From Campylobacter concisus (lineage in GTDB: Bacteria; Campylobacterota; Campylobacteria; Campylobacterales; Campylobacteraceae): a stretch of 64,000 nucleotides of DNA. The stretch spans positions 248,001 through 312,000 of the forward strand of contig NZ_JXUP01000003.1 of the NCBI RefSeq assembly GCF_001891085.1, written 5' to 3'. Shown one piece after another: positions 28,828 to 37,663 of this stretch. The first letter of the stretch is position 1; every line of letters starts with the position of its first letter. A program made the translations under genes and the position numbers. The notes beneath the pieces were generated by a model. The model was given only the letters and a program-made list of their open reading frames with translations. It did no database searches and had not been told where the DNA came from.

Positions 28828-29150
28828 TGAATAACCCTTACATCAATGAAGAAAACGTAACAAGTGAAACTGTGGCTAACAATGCAGCAGCTACTCAGCC
28901 AAGCGCAATCGATAATGCAATAAACAATGCAGCTCAAAATTTACCATTTGTACCTGAAAATTTTAATGCTGCTGGCTTTGTAAAAGGTCTGGTTTTAGGT
29001 GGTATCGCAGCTTATGTACTAACTAATCCAAAAGCACAAGAGTGCGTATTTAAAGCGATTATCAAAGGTGGCGAGCTTATAAATGCTGGCATAGAAGAAC
29101 TAAAAGAGCGTTTTGAAGATGTCAAAGCAGAACTTGACTCACAAAAATAA
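28827..29150 (+). CDS. PacL-like small membrane protein, candidate ATPase partner
   Basis: A 107-residue protein with a soluble Asn/Ala-rich N-terminus, a single membrane helix (FVKGLVLGGIAAYVL) and a C-terminal amphipathic helix ending ELKERFEDVKAELDSQ. That order (helix, short linker, charged E..EDV.AEL helix) resembles the small PacL proteins (DUF1490) encoded beside P1B-ATPases such as CtpC in mycobacteria, where they assist the pump; I see the layout, not a proven homology. The metal-binding tail of PacL1 is not evident. It overlaps the ATPase gene by 32 bp, so the two are made together. Confidence 0.6.
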   Translation: MNNPYINEENVTSETVANNAAATQPSAIDNAINNAAQNLPFVPENFNAAGFVKGLVLGGIAAYVLTNPKAQECVFKAIIKGGELINAGIEELKERFEDVKAELDSQK

Positions 29151-31209
29151 TATCACTCTAGCTCACAAGAGTAAAAATAGAGCGAGGTTTATTTGCGAGA
29201 GCCTAAACGCTAGAAGCGACGTCAGCGCTATCGAGGCTGCGATCTCAGAGCGAACTGATGCACTAAGTGTTCGTGTAAATAAATACGCAAAAAGCATTAT
29301 CGTTGAATACAGTAAAAACTACGATAAAATTTTAAACTTTATAAAGAGCTACGAATTTCCAACAAAGGCAAAAGATCCAAATTTGCCAAGCAAGGCAAAT
29401 ATCTATAAGGCTGCTGCTGCACTTGGTATAACTCCATTTATGAGCAATAAAACTCTAAAATCAGCTGTGACTCTTTATGCCACAGCACCAAATTTAATAG
29501 AAGGTGCAAAAGAGCTAAGGCATGAGGGCGTCACTTCAAAAGTACTTGAGGCAACTGCTATTGGTACTAGCCTAGCAATGGGTGATCATTTAGCAGCAAA
29601 TAGCACAAATTTGATGATAAATATCGGCGAATATATGGAAGAAAGTGCTAGCCACAGAAGTGATGATCTCATCAAAGAGCTAGCAAAACCAAATATCGAA
29701 GAAGTCTGGGTCGAGAGAAATTTAAATGGTGAAAAGACGCTTGAAAAAGTAAAAACCGAAAATTTAAAAAAGGGCGACATCGTAGTAGTCGGAGCTGGTG
29801 AGACGATAGGCGTTGATGGTTATATCGTTGAAGGTAACGCTGATGTAAATCAAGTCTCAATGACTGGAGAGGCTGAACCTATACCAAAAGCTAGAGGCGA
29901 CCGTGTTATAAGTGGCACCGTGGTTGATGAAGGTAGGATAAAAATTTGGGCTGAAAATGTAGGTAGCGACACAGCTACAGCTAGGATCAAAGAGTACATA
30001 CAAACTTCACTCAATGAAAAATCAGCCATTGGCGTAAAAGCGTTAAAACTAGCCGATAAACTTGTGCCTGTTACTCTCTCGCTTGCTGGACTTTCATACA
30101 TTATAAATAAAAATATGAATAGTGTTGCTAGCGTACTTCAAGCGGACTACTCTTGCGCATTAAAGCTTGCTACACCAGTTGCTTTTAAATCAAGTATTTC
30201 AAAAGCAGGCAGAAATGGCATTCTTGTAAAAGGTGCAAAGGCGATCGAGGCTTTAAGCTCAGTTGATACTTTTGTCTTTGATAAGACCGGCACTCTGACA
30301 CATGGACGCCTAAGCGTAGTTGAAATTTACTCATTTAAAGAGGGCTTTTCTCAAAATGATATATTAAATTTAACTGCAAGTGCCGAGGAGCATTACTTTC
30401 ACCCGGTGGCTGAAGCAATAGTTGAAGCTGCAAATAAGCGTGGCTTCCACCATATTCATCACGATGAAGTTGAATTTATCGTAGCTCACGGCGTAAAAAC
30501 TGCGATGCACGGCAAAGAGGTAGTTATCGGCAGTAGACACTTTTTAGAAGATGACGAGATGATAAGTTTTAAAGATCATGAAGCTTTAATAAGCAAAGCA
30601 TTAAATAGCGGTTTAACTTTACTCTACGTAGGATATGATAAAGAGCTAGTCGGCGTCATCGCTATGAAAGATGATATGAGAGAAAACGCAAAAGATATGG
30701 TTAAAAAGCTAAGAAGCCTTGGTGTAAAAGAGGTCGTCATGCTAAGTGGTGACATCAAAAGCAAGGCTGAAGAGGTGGCACGCGAGCTAGGACTTGATAG
30801 GGTCTATGCGGAGTGCTTGCCAACAGATAAAGCAGCTATCATCGAAGAGCTAAAGAGTGAGGGCAAAAAAGTAGCCTTTGTGGGAGATGGCATAAATGAT
30901 GCTCCAAGCCTAACTAAGGCAAATGTGGGTATAAGTATGCACAAGGGTGCTGATATAGCTAAAGCGACGGCTGATATAAGTCTTTTAAAAGACGACATCA
31001 TGAGCGTAGCTCTCGTAAAAGAGCTAGCAAATAAAACAATGGATTTAATTAGCTCAAATTTCCGCTCAACCGTTGGCGTAAACACAGCTATACTAAGTGC
31101 TGCGACACTTGGTATGTTAAATCCAATAGCAACTGCCATGCTTCACAATGGCACAACGATTTGGCTTTTATTAAACTCAATGAAGGGCGTAAAATTCAAA
31201 TCAAAATAA
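29119..31209 (+). CDS. P1B-type metal ATPase with a CAL motif
   Basis: A 696-residue P-type ATPase. The start is ATG 29119; a TTG two codons earlier is less likely. Residues 15-75 form an HMA_2-like domain without CxxC. The membrane metal-site motif reads SCALKLATP (Cys 346) where most P1B pumps have CPC. Then come DKTGTLTHG (phosphorylated Asp 388), HPVAEAI (the P1B 'HP' in the nucleotide domain), a His-rich KRGFHHIHHDE and GDGINDAPS near 589. It uses ATP to move a metal ion across the inner membrane. Subtypes with a Cys but no CPC transport divalent ions other than copper in known cases, but the ion here is not certain. The gene belongs to a nine-gene run. Confidence 0.92.
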   Translation: MSKQNLTHKNNITLAHKSKNRARFICESLNARSDVSAIEAAISERTDALSVRVNKYAKSIIVEYSKNYDKILNFIKSYEFPTKAKDPNLPSKANIYKAAAALGITPFMSNKTLKSAVTLYATAPNLIEGAKELRHEGVTSKVLEATAIGTSLAMGDHLAANSTNLMINIGEYMEESASHRSDDLIKELAKPNIEEVWVERNLNGEKTLEKVKTENLKKGDIVVVGAGETIGVDGYIVEGNADVNQVSMTGEAEPIPKARGDRVISGTVVDEGRIKIWAENVGSDTATARIKEYIQTSLNEKSAIGVKALKLADKLVPVTLSLAGLSYIINKNMNSVASVLQADYSCALKLATPVAFKSSISKAGRNGILVKGAKAIEALSSVDTFVFDKTGTLTHGRLSVVEIYSFKEGFSQNDILNLTASAEEHYFHPVAEAIVEAANKRGFHHIHHDEVEFIVAHGVKTAMHGKEVVIGSRHFLEDDEMISFKDHEALISKALNSGLTLLYVGYDKELVGVIAMKDDMRENAKDMVKKLRSLGVKEVVMLSGDIKSKAEEVARELGLDRVYAECLPTDKAAIIEELKSEGKKVAFVGDGINDAPSLTKANVGISMHKGADIAKATADISLLKDDIMSVALVKELANKTMDLISSNFRSTVGVNTAILSAATLGMLNPIATAMLHNGTTIWLLLNSMKGVKFKSK

Positions 31210-31224
31210 ATTTGAAAGGGCAGA

Positions 31225-32688
31225 ATGGTGCTTGATAGTTTCTTAAATTTTTTAAACGGCAAAATGGACATAGCCAACGACTTTTTATATGGATATTTTT
31301 TAGTCATTATTCTTGTAGCTACGGGAATTTATTTTAGTTATTTGACTCGTTTTGTGCAGTTTAGGATGTTTTTTGAGGCTTGCAGGGTCTTAGTAGAAAA
31401 AAAAGACAAGTACAATAAGCACCATTTAACGCCGTTTCAAGCACTTATGATCTCGACTGCTTCACGTGTTGGCATAGGCAATATCGCTGGAATTTCAGCT
31501 GCCATCGTCGCGGGCGGTCCTGGAGCTCTTTTTTGGATGTGCTTGATGGCCTTTTTAGGATCAGCTTCGGCTTTTATAGAGAGCACACTTGCACAAATTT
31601 ATAAAACAAAAGACGTTTTTGGGTTTAAAGGCGGTCCAGCTTATTACATAAAAAATGGCCTTGGCATAAAGTGGCTAGCTTCACTTTTTGCGGTTATTCT
31701 CATCATCACCTACGCATACGGCTTTAACGGGCTTCAAAGCTATACCATGACATCAGCCTTTGAAATTTACTATGACAAAGCTGGTAGCAACGTTAGCTTT
31801 GCACAAAGCGGCCTACCTGTTGGCATTGGCCTTATTCTTACGGCATTTGCGGCGGTAATGTTTTTTAGCAAAAGCCACATCATCGGCAAAGTAAGCTCAT
31901 ACATCGTGCCTTTCATGGCACTTGCCTACATCTCGCTAGCACTTATCGCTATTGTTTTAAATTTCAAAGAAATTCCTGATGTTGTTAAGATGATTTTAGA
32001 AAATGCCTTTGATTTTAAAGCGATATTTGGCGGATTTGCCGGCAGCGTGATCGTAATAGGCATCAAAAGAGGCCTTTTTTCAAACGAAGCTGGCATGGGC
32101 TCAGCTCCAAACGCAGCAGCCGCAGCACATACTAGCCACCCAGTAAAACAAGGCCTAGTTCAAGCAATGGCAGTCTTTATAGACATGACTATATGTATCG
32201 CTTCTGGTATGATCGTGCTATTTTCACAGGCCTATCTTACGAAGCAAACTGGATCAAGTGGTGAGGTGCTAACAGCACTTCCTCTCGTTCAAGCCGCTAT
32301 GAAAGAGTATTTTGGTGAATTTGGAGTTCATTTTACCACTCTTGCAGTCGTACTTTTTGCCATCACTTCGCTTATTGGCAACTACTACTACGCTCAGGCA
32401 AATATGAAATTTTTAACAAAAAACCACAAGCTTACGTTGCTATTTAAGATAACGGCTGTCGTTATGATATTTATTGGTGCTCAGATGAATTTAAAGCTCG
32501 CTTGGAATATCGCTGATATCACAATGGCTGCAATGGCAACTATTAATATTATCGCTATATTCTTACTTTCAAAAGTAGTGATAATAGCAGTCAAAGACTA
32601 CGAAGCTCAAAGAAAAGCTGGGATAAATCCAGAATTTGACCCAGAAAGTCTTAGCATCAAAAATACAAGTTGCTGGAATAAAAACTAA
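31225..32688 (+). CDS. AGCS-family sodium/alanine (glycine) symporter
   Basis: A 487-residue transporter with about eleven helices, full family length. Signature elements are SRVGIGNIAGISAAIVAGGPGALFW and GLFSNEAGMGSAPNAAA. These proteins take up alanine or glycine with Na+ or H+. The gene follows the ATPase gene by 15 bp and is followed without gap by a small membrane protein gene, so it lies in the metal operon although its known job is amino acid uptake. The AAAGGG site precedes ATG 31225. Confidence 0.9.
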   Translation: MVLDSFLNFLNGKMDIANDFLYGYFLVIILVATGIYFSYLTRFVQFRMFFEACRVLVEKKDKYNKHHLTPFQALMISTASRVGIGNIAGISAAIVAGGPGALFWMCLMAFLGSASAFIESTLAQIYKTKDVFGFKGGPAYYIKNGLGIKWLASLFAVILIITYAYGFNGLQSYTMTSAFEIYYDKAGSNVSFAQSGLPVGIGLILTAFAAVMFFSKSHIIGKVSSYIVPFMALAYISLALIAIVLNFKEIPDVVKMILENAFDFKAIFGGFAGSVIVIGIKRGLFSNEAGMGSAPNAAAAAHTSHPVKQGLVQAMAVFIDMTICIASGMIVLFSQAYLTKQTGSSGEVLTALPLVQAAMKEYFGEFGVHFTTLAVVLFAITSLIGNYYYAQANMKFLTKNHKLTLLFKITAVVMIFIGAQMNLKLAWNIADITMAAMATINIIAIFLLSKVVIIAVKDYEAQRKAGINPEFDPESLSIKNTSCWNKN

Positions 32689-32958
32689 ATGGAGAAGAAT
32701 TTGAAAAACGATACAAAAATAAGTGGCAAACTACTTGACATAAATACTCACAGAAAGGTAGCAAAGGTCGGTATGGGCGTTACTTTAGCGACAGTTTGCT
32801 TAACGGCACTTTGCATGAATGGCAGAGGTATGAAAAAATTACACACAGTTTCAGGCATTGCATTTACTTGCTTTGCTCTTTATCATGCTGGGCTTTATGA
32901 CAATGGAATCTTTAAAAAAATGATAATAAAAGCAAAAAATGAGGCAAAAAAGGCATAA
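32689..32958 (+). CDS. Small two-helix membrane protein
   Basis: An 89-residue protein with two hydrophobic segments (VGMGVTLATVCLTALCM and VSGIAFTCFALYHAG). One His sits at the start of the second helix (KLHTVSG) and one near its end (ALYHAG), reminiscent of heme or metal ligands in small membrane cytochromes, but no proof. The start is ATG 32689 right at the stop of the AGCS gene; a TTG at 32701 with a GGAGAAG site is an alternative. No family recognised. Confidence 0.55.
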   Translation: MEKNLKNDTKISGKLLDINTHRKVAKVGMGVTLATVCLTALCMNGRGMKKLHTVSGIAFTCFALYHAGLYDNGIFKKMIIKAKNEAKKA

Positions 32959-32959
32959 A

Positions 32960-33793
32960 ATGATACTTAGCGACGCAGAAATTCTAAGCTATATAAACGA
33001 AGATATACCTTACTTTGATCTTACTACGTCGCTTCAAAATATCGATAAAAAAGCCTCACTTGAAATTTATTCACGCGATGAAATTTGTGCTAGCTGCGTT
33101 GATGTAGCCGTAAGTGTTGCAAGGCTACTTGGGTGTGAGAGTAAAATTTTTGTGCAAAATTCTCAAATCTGCAAAGCTGGCGATGTGATCATAAAAATTT
33201 ATGGAAACTATGAAAATGTGCATAAAGCTTGGAAGTTAGCTCAAGTCGCACTAGAATATGCCAGCGCCATTGCAACTTATACAAACAAAATGGTAAATGC
33301 CACAAAGTGCGTCAATGAAAAATGTGAAATTTTAGCAACCAGAAAGAACTTTCCATTTGCTAAGAAATTTTGCGTAAAAGCAGTACTTGAAGGTGGCGGT
33401 AAAATGCATAGGCTTGGGCTTAGTGATAGCATTTTATTTTTTAAAAACCACATAAAAGCTTATAGAAATTTTGATGAGTTTGTATCTCTTTTGCCGGAGT
33501 TTAAGGCCAAAATGGTTGAGAAAAAAATCTGCGTTGAAGCTGAAAATTTAGACGAAGCAAGCAAGCTTTTAAAAGCAAATTGCGATGTTGTGCAGTGTGA
33601 TAAATTTAGCCCTGAGCTTATCAAAAACGTACTATCTTTAAGAGATGAAATTTCGCCAAATACAATGATACTAGCAGCCGGTGGTATAAATTTAGCAAAT
33701 GTAAAAGAATACGCAAAAGCCGATGCGATAGTAACGTCAGCTATGTATTCAAAAGGCGTTGCTGATATCAGCACCAGACTTGAGATTTTATAA
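32960..33793 (+). CDS. modD: ModD-like quinolinate phosphoribosyltransferase-family protein
   Basis: A 277-residue protein of the QPRTase superfamily in the ModD branch: DIPYFDLTTS at the start (the N-terminal core), a central TRKNFPFAKKFCVKAVLEGGG and GLSDSILFFKNH motif, and the C-terminal barrel AGGINLANVKEYAKADAIVTSAMY. ModD genes are usually next to molybdate transporter genes and their reaction is unknown. Here it ends the metal operon instead. The start at 32960 follows an AAAGGC site, with the upstream gene ending 1 bp earlier. Confidence 0.8.
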   Translation: MILSDAEILSYINEDIPYFDLTTSLQNIDKKASLEIYSRDEICASCVDVAVSVARLLGCESKIFVQNSQICKAGDVIIKIYGNYENVHKAWKLAQVALEYASAIATYTNKMVNATKCVNEKCEILATRKNFPFAKKFCVKAVLEGGGKMHRLGLSDSILFFKNHIKAYRNFDEFVSLLPEFKAKMVEKKICVEAENLDEASKLLKANCDVVQCDKFSPELIKNVLSLRDEISPNTMILAAGGINLANVKEYAKADAIVTSAMYSKGVADISTRLEIL

Positions 33794-34150
33794 ATTTTTA
33801 CAATGACCGATGCAGAAAAACATCTATCAAAGTTAAAAATTTACAGAAAATGCATTTTGGCTCTGGAATTTGAACGATACGCAACAAAAAATTAACATTT
33901 TTTATTTCAAATTTATCTCATAGCTACAAGCAAAAATACAAACTAATAAAGTTAAATTTTCTAATTTGTTTTCTCTAAAAAATAAGGACACTTATGTCTT
34001 GCTTAACACCACGTGTATAAAACTCAATCAAATTTTAAAATTTACAAACAAGTATATCACGCTTTTAAATTCAGTAACAAACGATAACGAGTGAGTAAAA
34101 TTTAGAATTTGCCTAGAAATTTTCAAATTCCAGGCAAATTTCACTCAAAT
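33794..34150. other. Non-coding gap between modD and the BCCT gene
   Basis: An AT-rich stretch. A 30-codon frame starts at ATG 33803 (MTDAEKHLSKLKIYR..) without a ribosome site, so it is probably not a gene. A clear hairpin lies near the right end (34105-34141). Nothing else is recognisable. Confidence 0.5.
34105..34141. terminator. Hairpin after the BCCT gene
   Basis: GAATTTGCCTAGAAATTT pairs with AAATTCCAGGCAAATTT with one or two mismatches. It lies 10 bp beyond the BCCT stop; the convergent modD transcript could use it too. There is a short TTTTA run on the minus side. Confidence 0.55.
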
Positions 34151-36091
34151 CTACTCTCTAACAACATGTAAAAACTGCATGTGTTTGCGGTATTGCTCGA
34201 TGACGTCGTTTATCAGCGTGGCTTCGCTCCAGCCAAGCACGTCGTAGTCCTGACCGCCCTCTTTTAGATAGACTTCAGCTCTATAGTAAAGATCATCGCC
34301 GTCAAGCTCTCTGGTGTAGTCTGGGCTCTGGCTTTTGGTGAGATAGACGCCATATCTAAAGTCCATCTCATCGCCAAGTCCAACGTTTAAATTTACAAAA
34401 TTTTCACCATTTGTGACCTTTGCTTCAAGCCCATTTTTGGCAAATTCCTCTTTTAGCTCGTTAAACGCTTTTAGCACGACTTCGTTTAAAAATTTCTTGC
34501 CATCTTTCTTGCCTGGAAGCGTGATGATCGCACTTAGGCGCTCTTGCCATGGCTTTGAAAGATCGCTAAGAGGCATGTTACTAAAGTTATTTGTCTCTTT
34601 TTTGGTTAGATCCACACGTAGCGCCTTAAATAGCCCGTAAATAGCGCCAAGTAGCACTATGGCAAATGGCAGTGCGGTCGTGATCGTAAGTGCTTGAAGT
34701 GAGCCAAGACCGCCTGCTAGCATCAAAAATGCCGCCACGACGCCCACTGTAACGCCCCAAAAGACCTTTTGCCAAACTGGTGTATCGTCCTTGCCGTTTG
34801 AGCAAAGCATGTTCATAACGATCGCCGCAGAGTCAGCGGAAGTCACGAAAAATATGACGATCATAAAGACTGCGATGGTGCTTAGCACGCCTGAGAAGCT
34901 AAATTTCTCCAAAAACATAAAAAGTGCTGAGGCTGAGTCGGAATTTACCGTGGTCGCTAGCTCGCTAAAGCCGCCTTGCACTAAAGCGATCGCTGAGTTA
35001 CCAAAAAAGCTCATCCAAGCAAAAGTAAAGCCAGTTGGCACGAGAAGCACGCCGATCACAAATTCTCTTATCGTCCTGCCTTTTGAAATTTTAGCTATAA
35101 AAAGCCCCACAAACGGCGACCAAGATAGCCACCAAGCCCAGTATAGCAGCGTCCAGCCGCCAAGCCAGCTCTCGTTTTGCCTCTCGTAGGCGTAGAGATT
35201 AAATGTATTTGAGATGAGCGTCGAGACGTAGTCGCCGCTGTTTTGTACAAACGACTTTAAAAGCTGCGTCGTATCGCCCAAAAATAGTATCAAAAACATA
35301 AAACATATAGCTAGCGCGATATTTGAGTTTGATAAAATTTTAATCCCCTTATCAACGCCACTTGCCGCTGATATGGTAGCTGCAAAACAAAGCACTATTA
35401 GAAGCGTGATATGCATGGTCGGCAGCCCAAAAACGTGCGTAAGGCCAGCATTTACCTGAAGTACGCCGTATCCCAGCGAGGTCGCCACACCAAAAAGGGT
35501 CGCCACAACGGCAAATGTATCGATGGCGCTACCTATCTTGCCGTAAATTTTATCGCCGATGATCGGATAAAATGCCGATCTAAGCGTTAGCGGCAAGCCG
35601 TGCCTATACGAGAAAAAGGCGAGGATTAACGCCACGATAGCATAGACCGACCATGCGCCCATGCCCCAGTGAAAAAAGGTGATATTCATTGCAAGCTTTG
35701 CTGCAGCGACGCTTTGCGGGTCGCCAACTGGCGGGTTTAGATAGTGCATGAGCGGCTCAGCCACACCAAAAAACACAAGTCCTATGCCCATGCCAGCGGC
35801 AAAAAGCATAGAAAACCACGAGATATTTTTGTGCTCTGGCTTTACGTGGTCAGCCCCTAGCTTGATCTCACCAAGCTTACTAAAGCCAAGTATGATGACG
35901 CTTAGAAGTATGACGGCGACGGCTAGGATGTAAAACCAGCCGAATTTCGCTGCGATGCAGTTTTGCATACCTTTAAAAAACTCATTTGAGAAATTTGGAA
36001 ATATCGCTGCAAATGCCGTTATTAAAACTATAACAACAAGCGATGGGATAAATACTGAGTTATTAAATTTTGATCGTTGAAATTTGATCAT
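34151..36091 (-). CDS. BCCT-family betaine/choline/carnitine transporter
   Basis: A 646-residue transporter of the BetT size class with about twelve helices. Family signatures are GMGIGLVFFGVAEPL and the tryptophan-rich WTLLYWAWWLSWSPFVG, followed by RTIREFV. The hydrophilic C-terminal domain after about residue 495, which shorter BCCT members lack, is characteristic of osmotically regulated choline transporters such as BetT. It imports a quaternary ammonium compound with protons or sodium. There are no bet genes here to make glycine betaine from choline, so the substrate is inferred. Confidence 0.92.
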   Translation of the reverse strand: MIKFQRSKFNNSVFIPSLVVIVLITAFAAIFPNFSNEFFKGMQNCIAAKFGWFYILAVAVILLSVIILGFSKLGEIKLGADHVKPEHKNISWFSMLFAAGMGIGLVFFGVAEPLMHYLNPPVGDPQSVAAAKLAMNITFFHWGMGAWSVYAIVALILAFFSYRHGLPLTLRSAFYPIIGDKIYGKIGSAIDTFAVVATLFGVATSLGYGVLQVNAGLTHVFGLPTMHITLLIVLCFAATISAASGVDKGIKILSNSNIALAICFMFLILFLGDTTQLLKSFVQNSGDYVSTLISNTFNLYAYERQNESWLGGWTLLYWAWWLSWSPFVGLFIAKISKGRTIREFVIGVLLVPTGFTFAWMSFFGNSAIALVQGGFSELATTVNSDSASALFMFLEKFSFSGVLSTIAVFMIVIFFVTSADSAAIVMNMLCSNGKDDTPVWQKVFWGVTVGVVAAFLMLAGGLGSLQALTITTALPFAIVLLGAIYGLFKALRVDLTKKETNNFSNMPLSDLSKPWQERLSAIITLPGKKDGKKFLNEVVLKAFNELKEEFAKNGLEAKVTNGENFVNLNVGLGDEMDFRYGVYLTKSQSPDYTRELDGDDLYYRAEVYLKEGGQDYDVLGWSEATLINDVIEQYRKHMQFLHVVRE

Positions 36092-36217
36092 TTTTCCTCC
36101 TTTTTGTAATGTTAGCTTCTTTTCAAACTAACAAAAAAGAGTAAATAGGTCAAATTTTCTCTTTAAATTTTTTATGAAATTTTAAGCTTTAGCCACCAAA
36201 AATAGCCACTTTGAAAT

Positions 36218-37663
36218 TTATCTCAAGTCTCTTTTATCTCTCTTTGGTTTTGCAAGAGTTGTTAGCACTATGACGAAAAAAGCGATGCCAAATGTGATGT
36301 ACAAGATGATCTTTGGCGAGTCAAACTCTACCCTCGACCTTGCGACCTCTTCGCCACTTGCCTCCACTAGCTCACCGCGCTTTATCATCTGGCTGATATC
36401 TTTTGCGCTAAGCTCTTTAGACGGCCTTGTTAAAATTTCTATGACGCTAAGATCAGCCACCTCATAAACGCTATGTCTAATGCCGTAAAATGGCTTTATG
36501 CTGCTAAAAAAATAGACCTTATCGCCGTTTGCATAGACCGCGCCATACTCGCCATCTTTTACCAGCCCTATCTCACGCCAAGAGCTGCTTGGGGCAAATT
36601 TATATAAAGAGACCGTTTGTGCCACTAAGTGCCTGCCATGCTTTGAGCGCTGCCACTCTTCGCCTTGCTGTAAAAAATAGGCTGAAATTTCATCTACAAA
36701 AACGTCAGCATAGAGCCTTTTTAGCTCGCCTTTTAGCTGATAGTCTGAAATTTTAGCTTGTTCGTTTTTACTGCCATCCCAAAAGTAAATCCCATCTTTG
36801 CTGGCAAAAAGAGGCCAAAACGAATGCACATTATCCACGCTATAAATGGCGCTATAAGGCATATTTTGGGCGCTAAATTTATGCTCATTTGCAAACACCG
36901 CTCCACTTTTTGGCTCAAAAAGATATTCTATGTCATGCTTTGGGTCATAGCATATCCGGCGCGTCTCATTTGAGTAGCTTGTGTCAAGCCTATAAAAGCC
37001 CATAAACAAACTTTTGCCATCTGTGTAATATCCGCTAGCAGCGCCGCTTTCTGTCGTGATGTATCTTAGCTCACTAGGATCTGCGTCAAGCTTTTCGCCC
37101 TTGTAGTAAAGCGTAGCTCCATCTCTTGCAAAGCCAGCGTCAAATATAGGCTCTAAATTTGTGCTTTCTACCCTTTTTGTCCTGTAAAAATAAGGGCCAT
37201 CATCGTAGCTTTTTATAAAAACGTGAACAAGGTTTTTTATAATGGCGCCAAATTCGCTAAATCCCGCCTCTTTCTCGCTTCTAGTAGCGCAATAATAGCT
37301 TATCTTGCCATCACTTATATAGCCATTGCCAAGCACTTTTGTGCTGTTTGGATCAAGTCCTGGCAAAATTTCTCTAGCGCAATAGACACTGTTTTTATCA
37401 GCTCCCACATTTGAGTAGTCGTATGCGTGTTTTAGCTTTAAGACCCTAAAACTAGCCTCATCGACGCCTTTTAGCTCATACTTGCCACTACCTGAAATTT
37501 GAACGTAAATTTTACCCTCAGGCGAGCGGTAAAACTCGCTATTATCGATGTTTGCGAAATTTCTTTGATACTCGCCCTCATGCCATAGATAAAGCATAGC
37601 CAAAACAAAAAATAGCGACAAGATGACTAAAAAATAAACAAATCTAATAGTAATTTTTCTCAT
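36218..37663 (-). CDS. DKNYY-type repeat protein, membrane anchored (copy 1)
   Basis: A 481-residue protein with a membrane helix near each end (residues 8-27 and about 451-470) and a long central domain built of degenerate repeats that share a D-x-x-x-V/L-Y-Y core: GADKNSVYCAR, SDGKISYYCA, RDGATLYYKG, NGDKVYFF. The pattern recalls the DKNYY family of repeat proteins, often surface or periplasmic. It begins exactly at the end of copy 2 (TAATG overlap), so the pair is translated as one unit. Function unknown. Confidence 0.7.
   Translation of the reverse strand: MRKITIRFVYFLVILSLFFVLAMLYLWHEGEYQRNFANIDNSEFYRSPEGKIYVQISGSGKYELKGVDEASFRVLKLKHAYDYSNVGADKNSVYCAREILPGLDPNSTKVLGNGYISDGKISYYCATRSEKEAGFSEFGAIIKNLVHVFIKSYDDGPYFYRTKRVESTNLEPIFDAGFARDGATLYYKGEKLDADPSELRYITTESGAASGYYTDGKSLFMGFYRLDTSYSNETRRICYDPKHDIEYLFEPKSGAVFANEHKFSAQNMPYSAIYSVDNVHSFWPLFASKDGIYFWDGSKNEQAKISDYQLKGELKRLYADVFVDEISAYFLQQGEEWQRSKHGRHLVAQTVSLYKFAPSSSWREIGLVKDGEYGAVYANGDKVYFFSSIKPFYGIRHSVYEVADLSVIEILTRPSKELSAKDISQMIKRGELVEASGEEVARSRVEFDSPKIILYITFGIAFFVIVLTTLAKPKRDKRDLR

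Noticed and set aside
33803-33895. A 30-codon frame (MTDAEKHLSK..) in the gap after modD
   Set aside because: No ribosome site, no neighbours that suggest a small protein, and only chance length.
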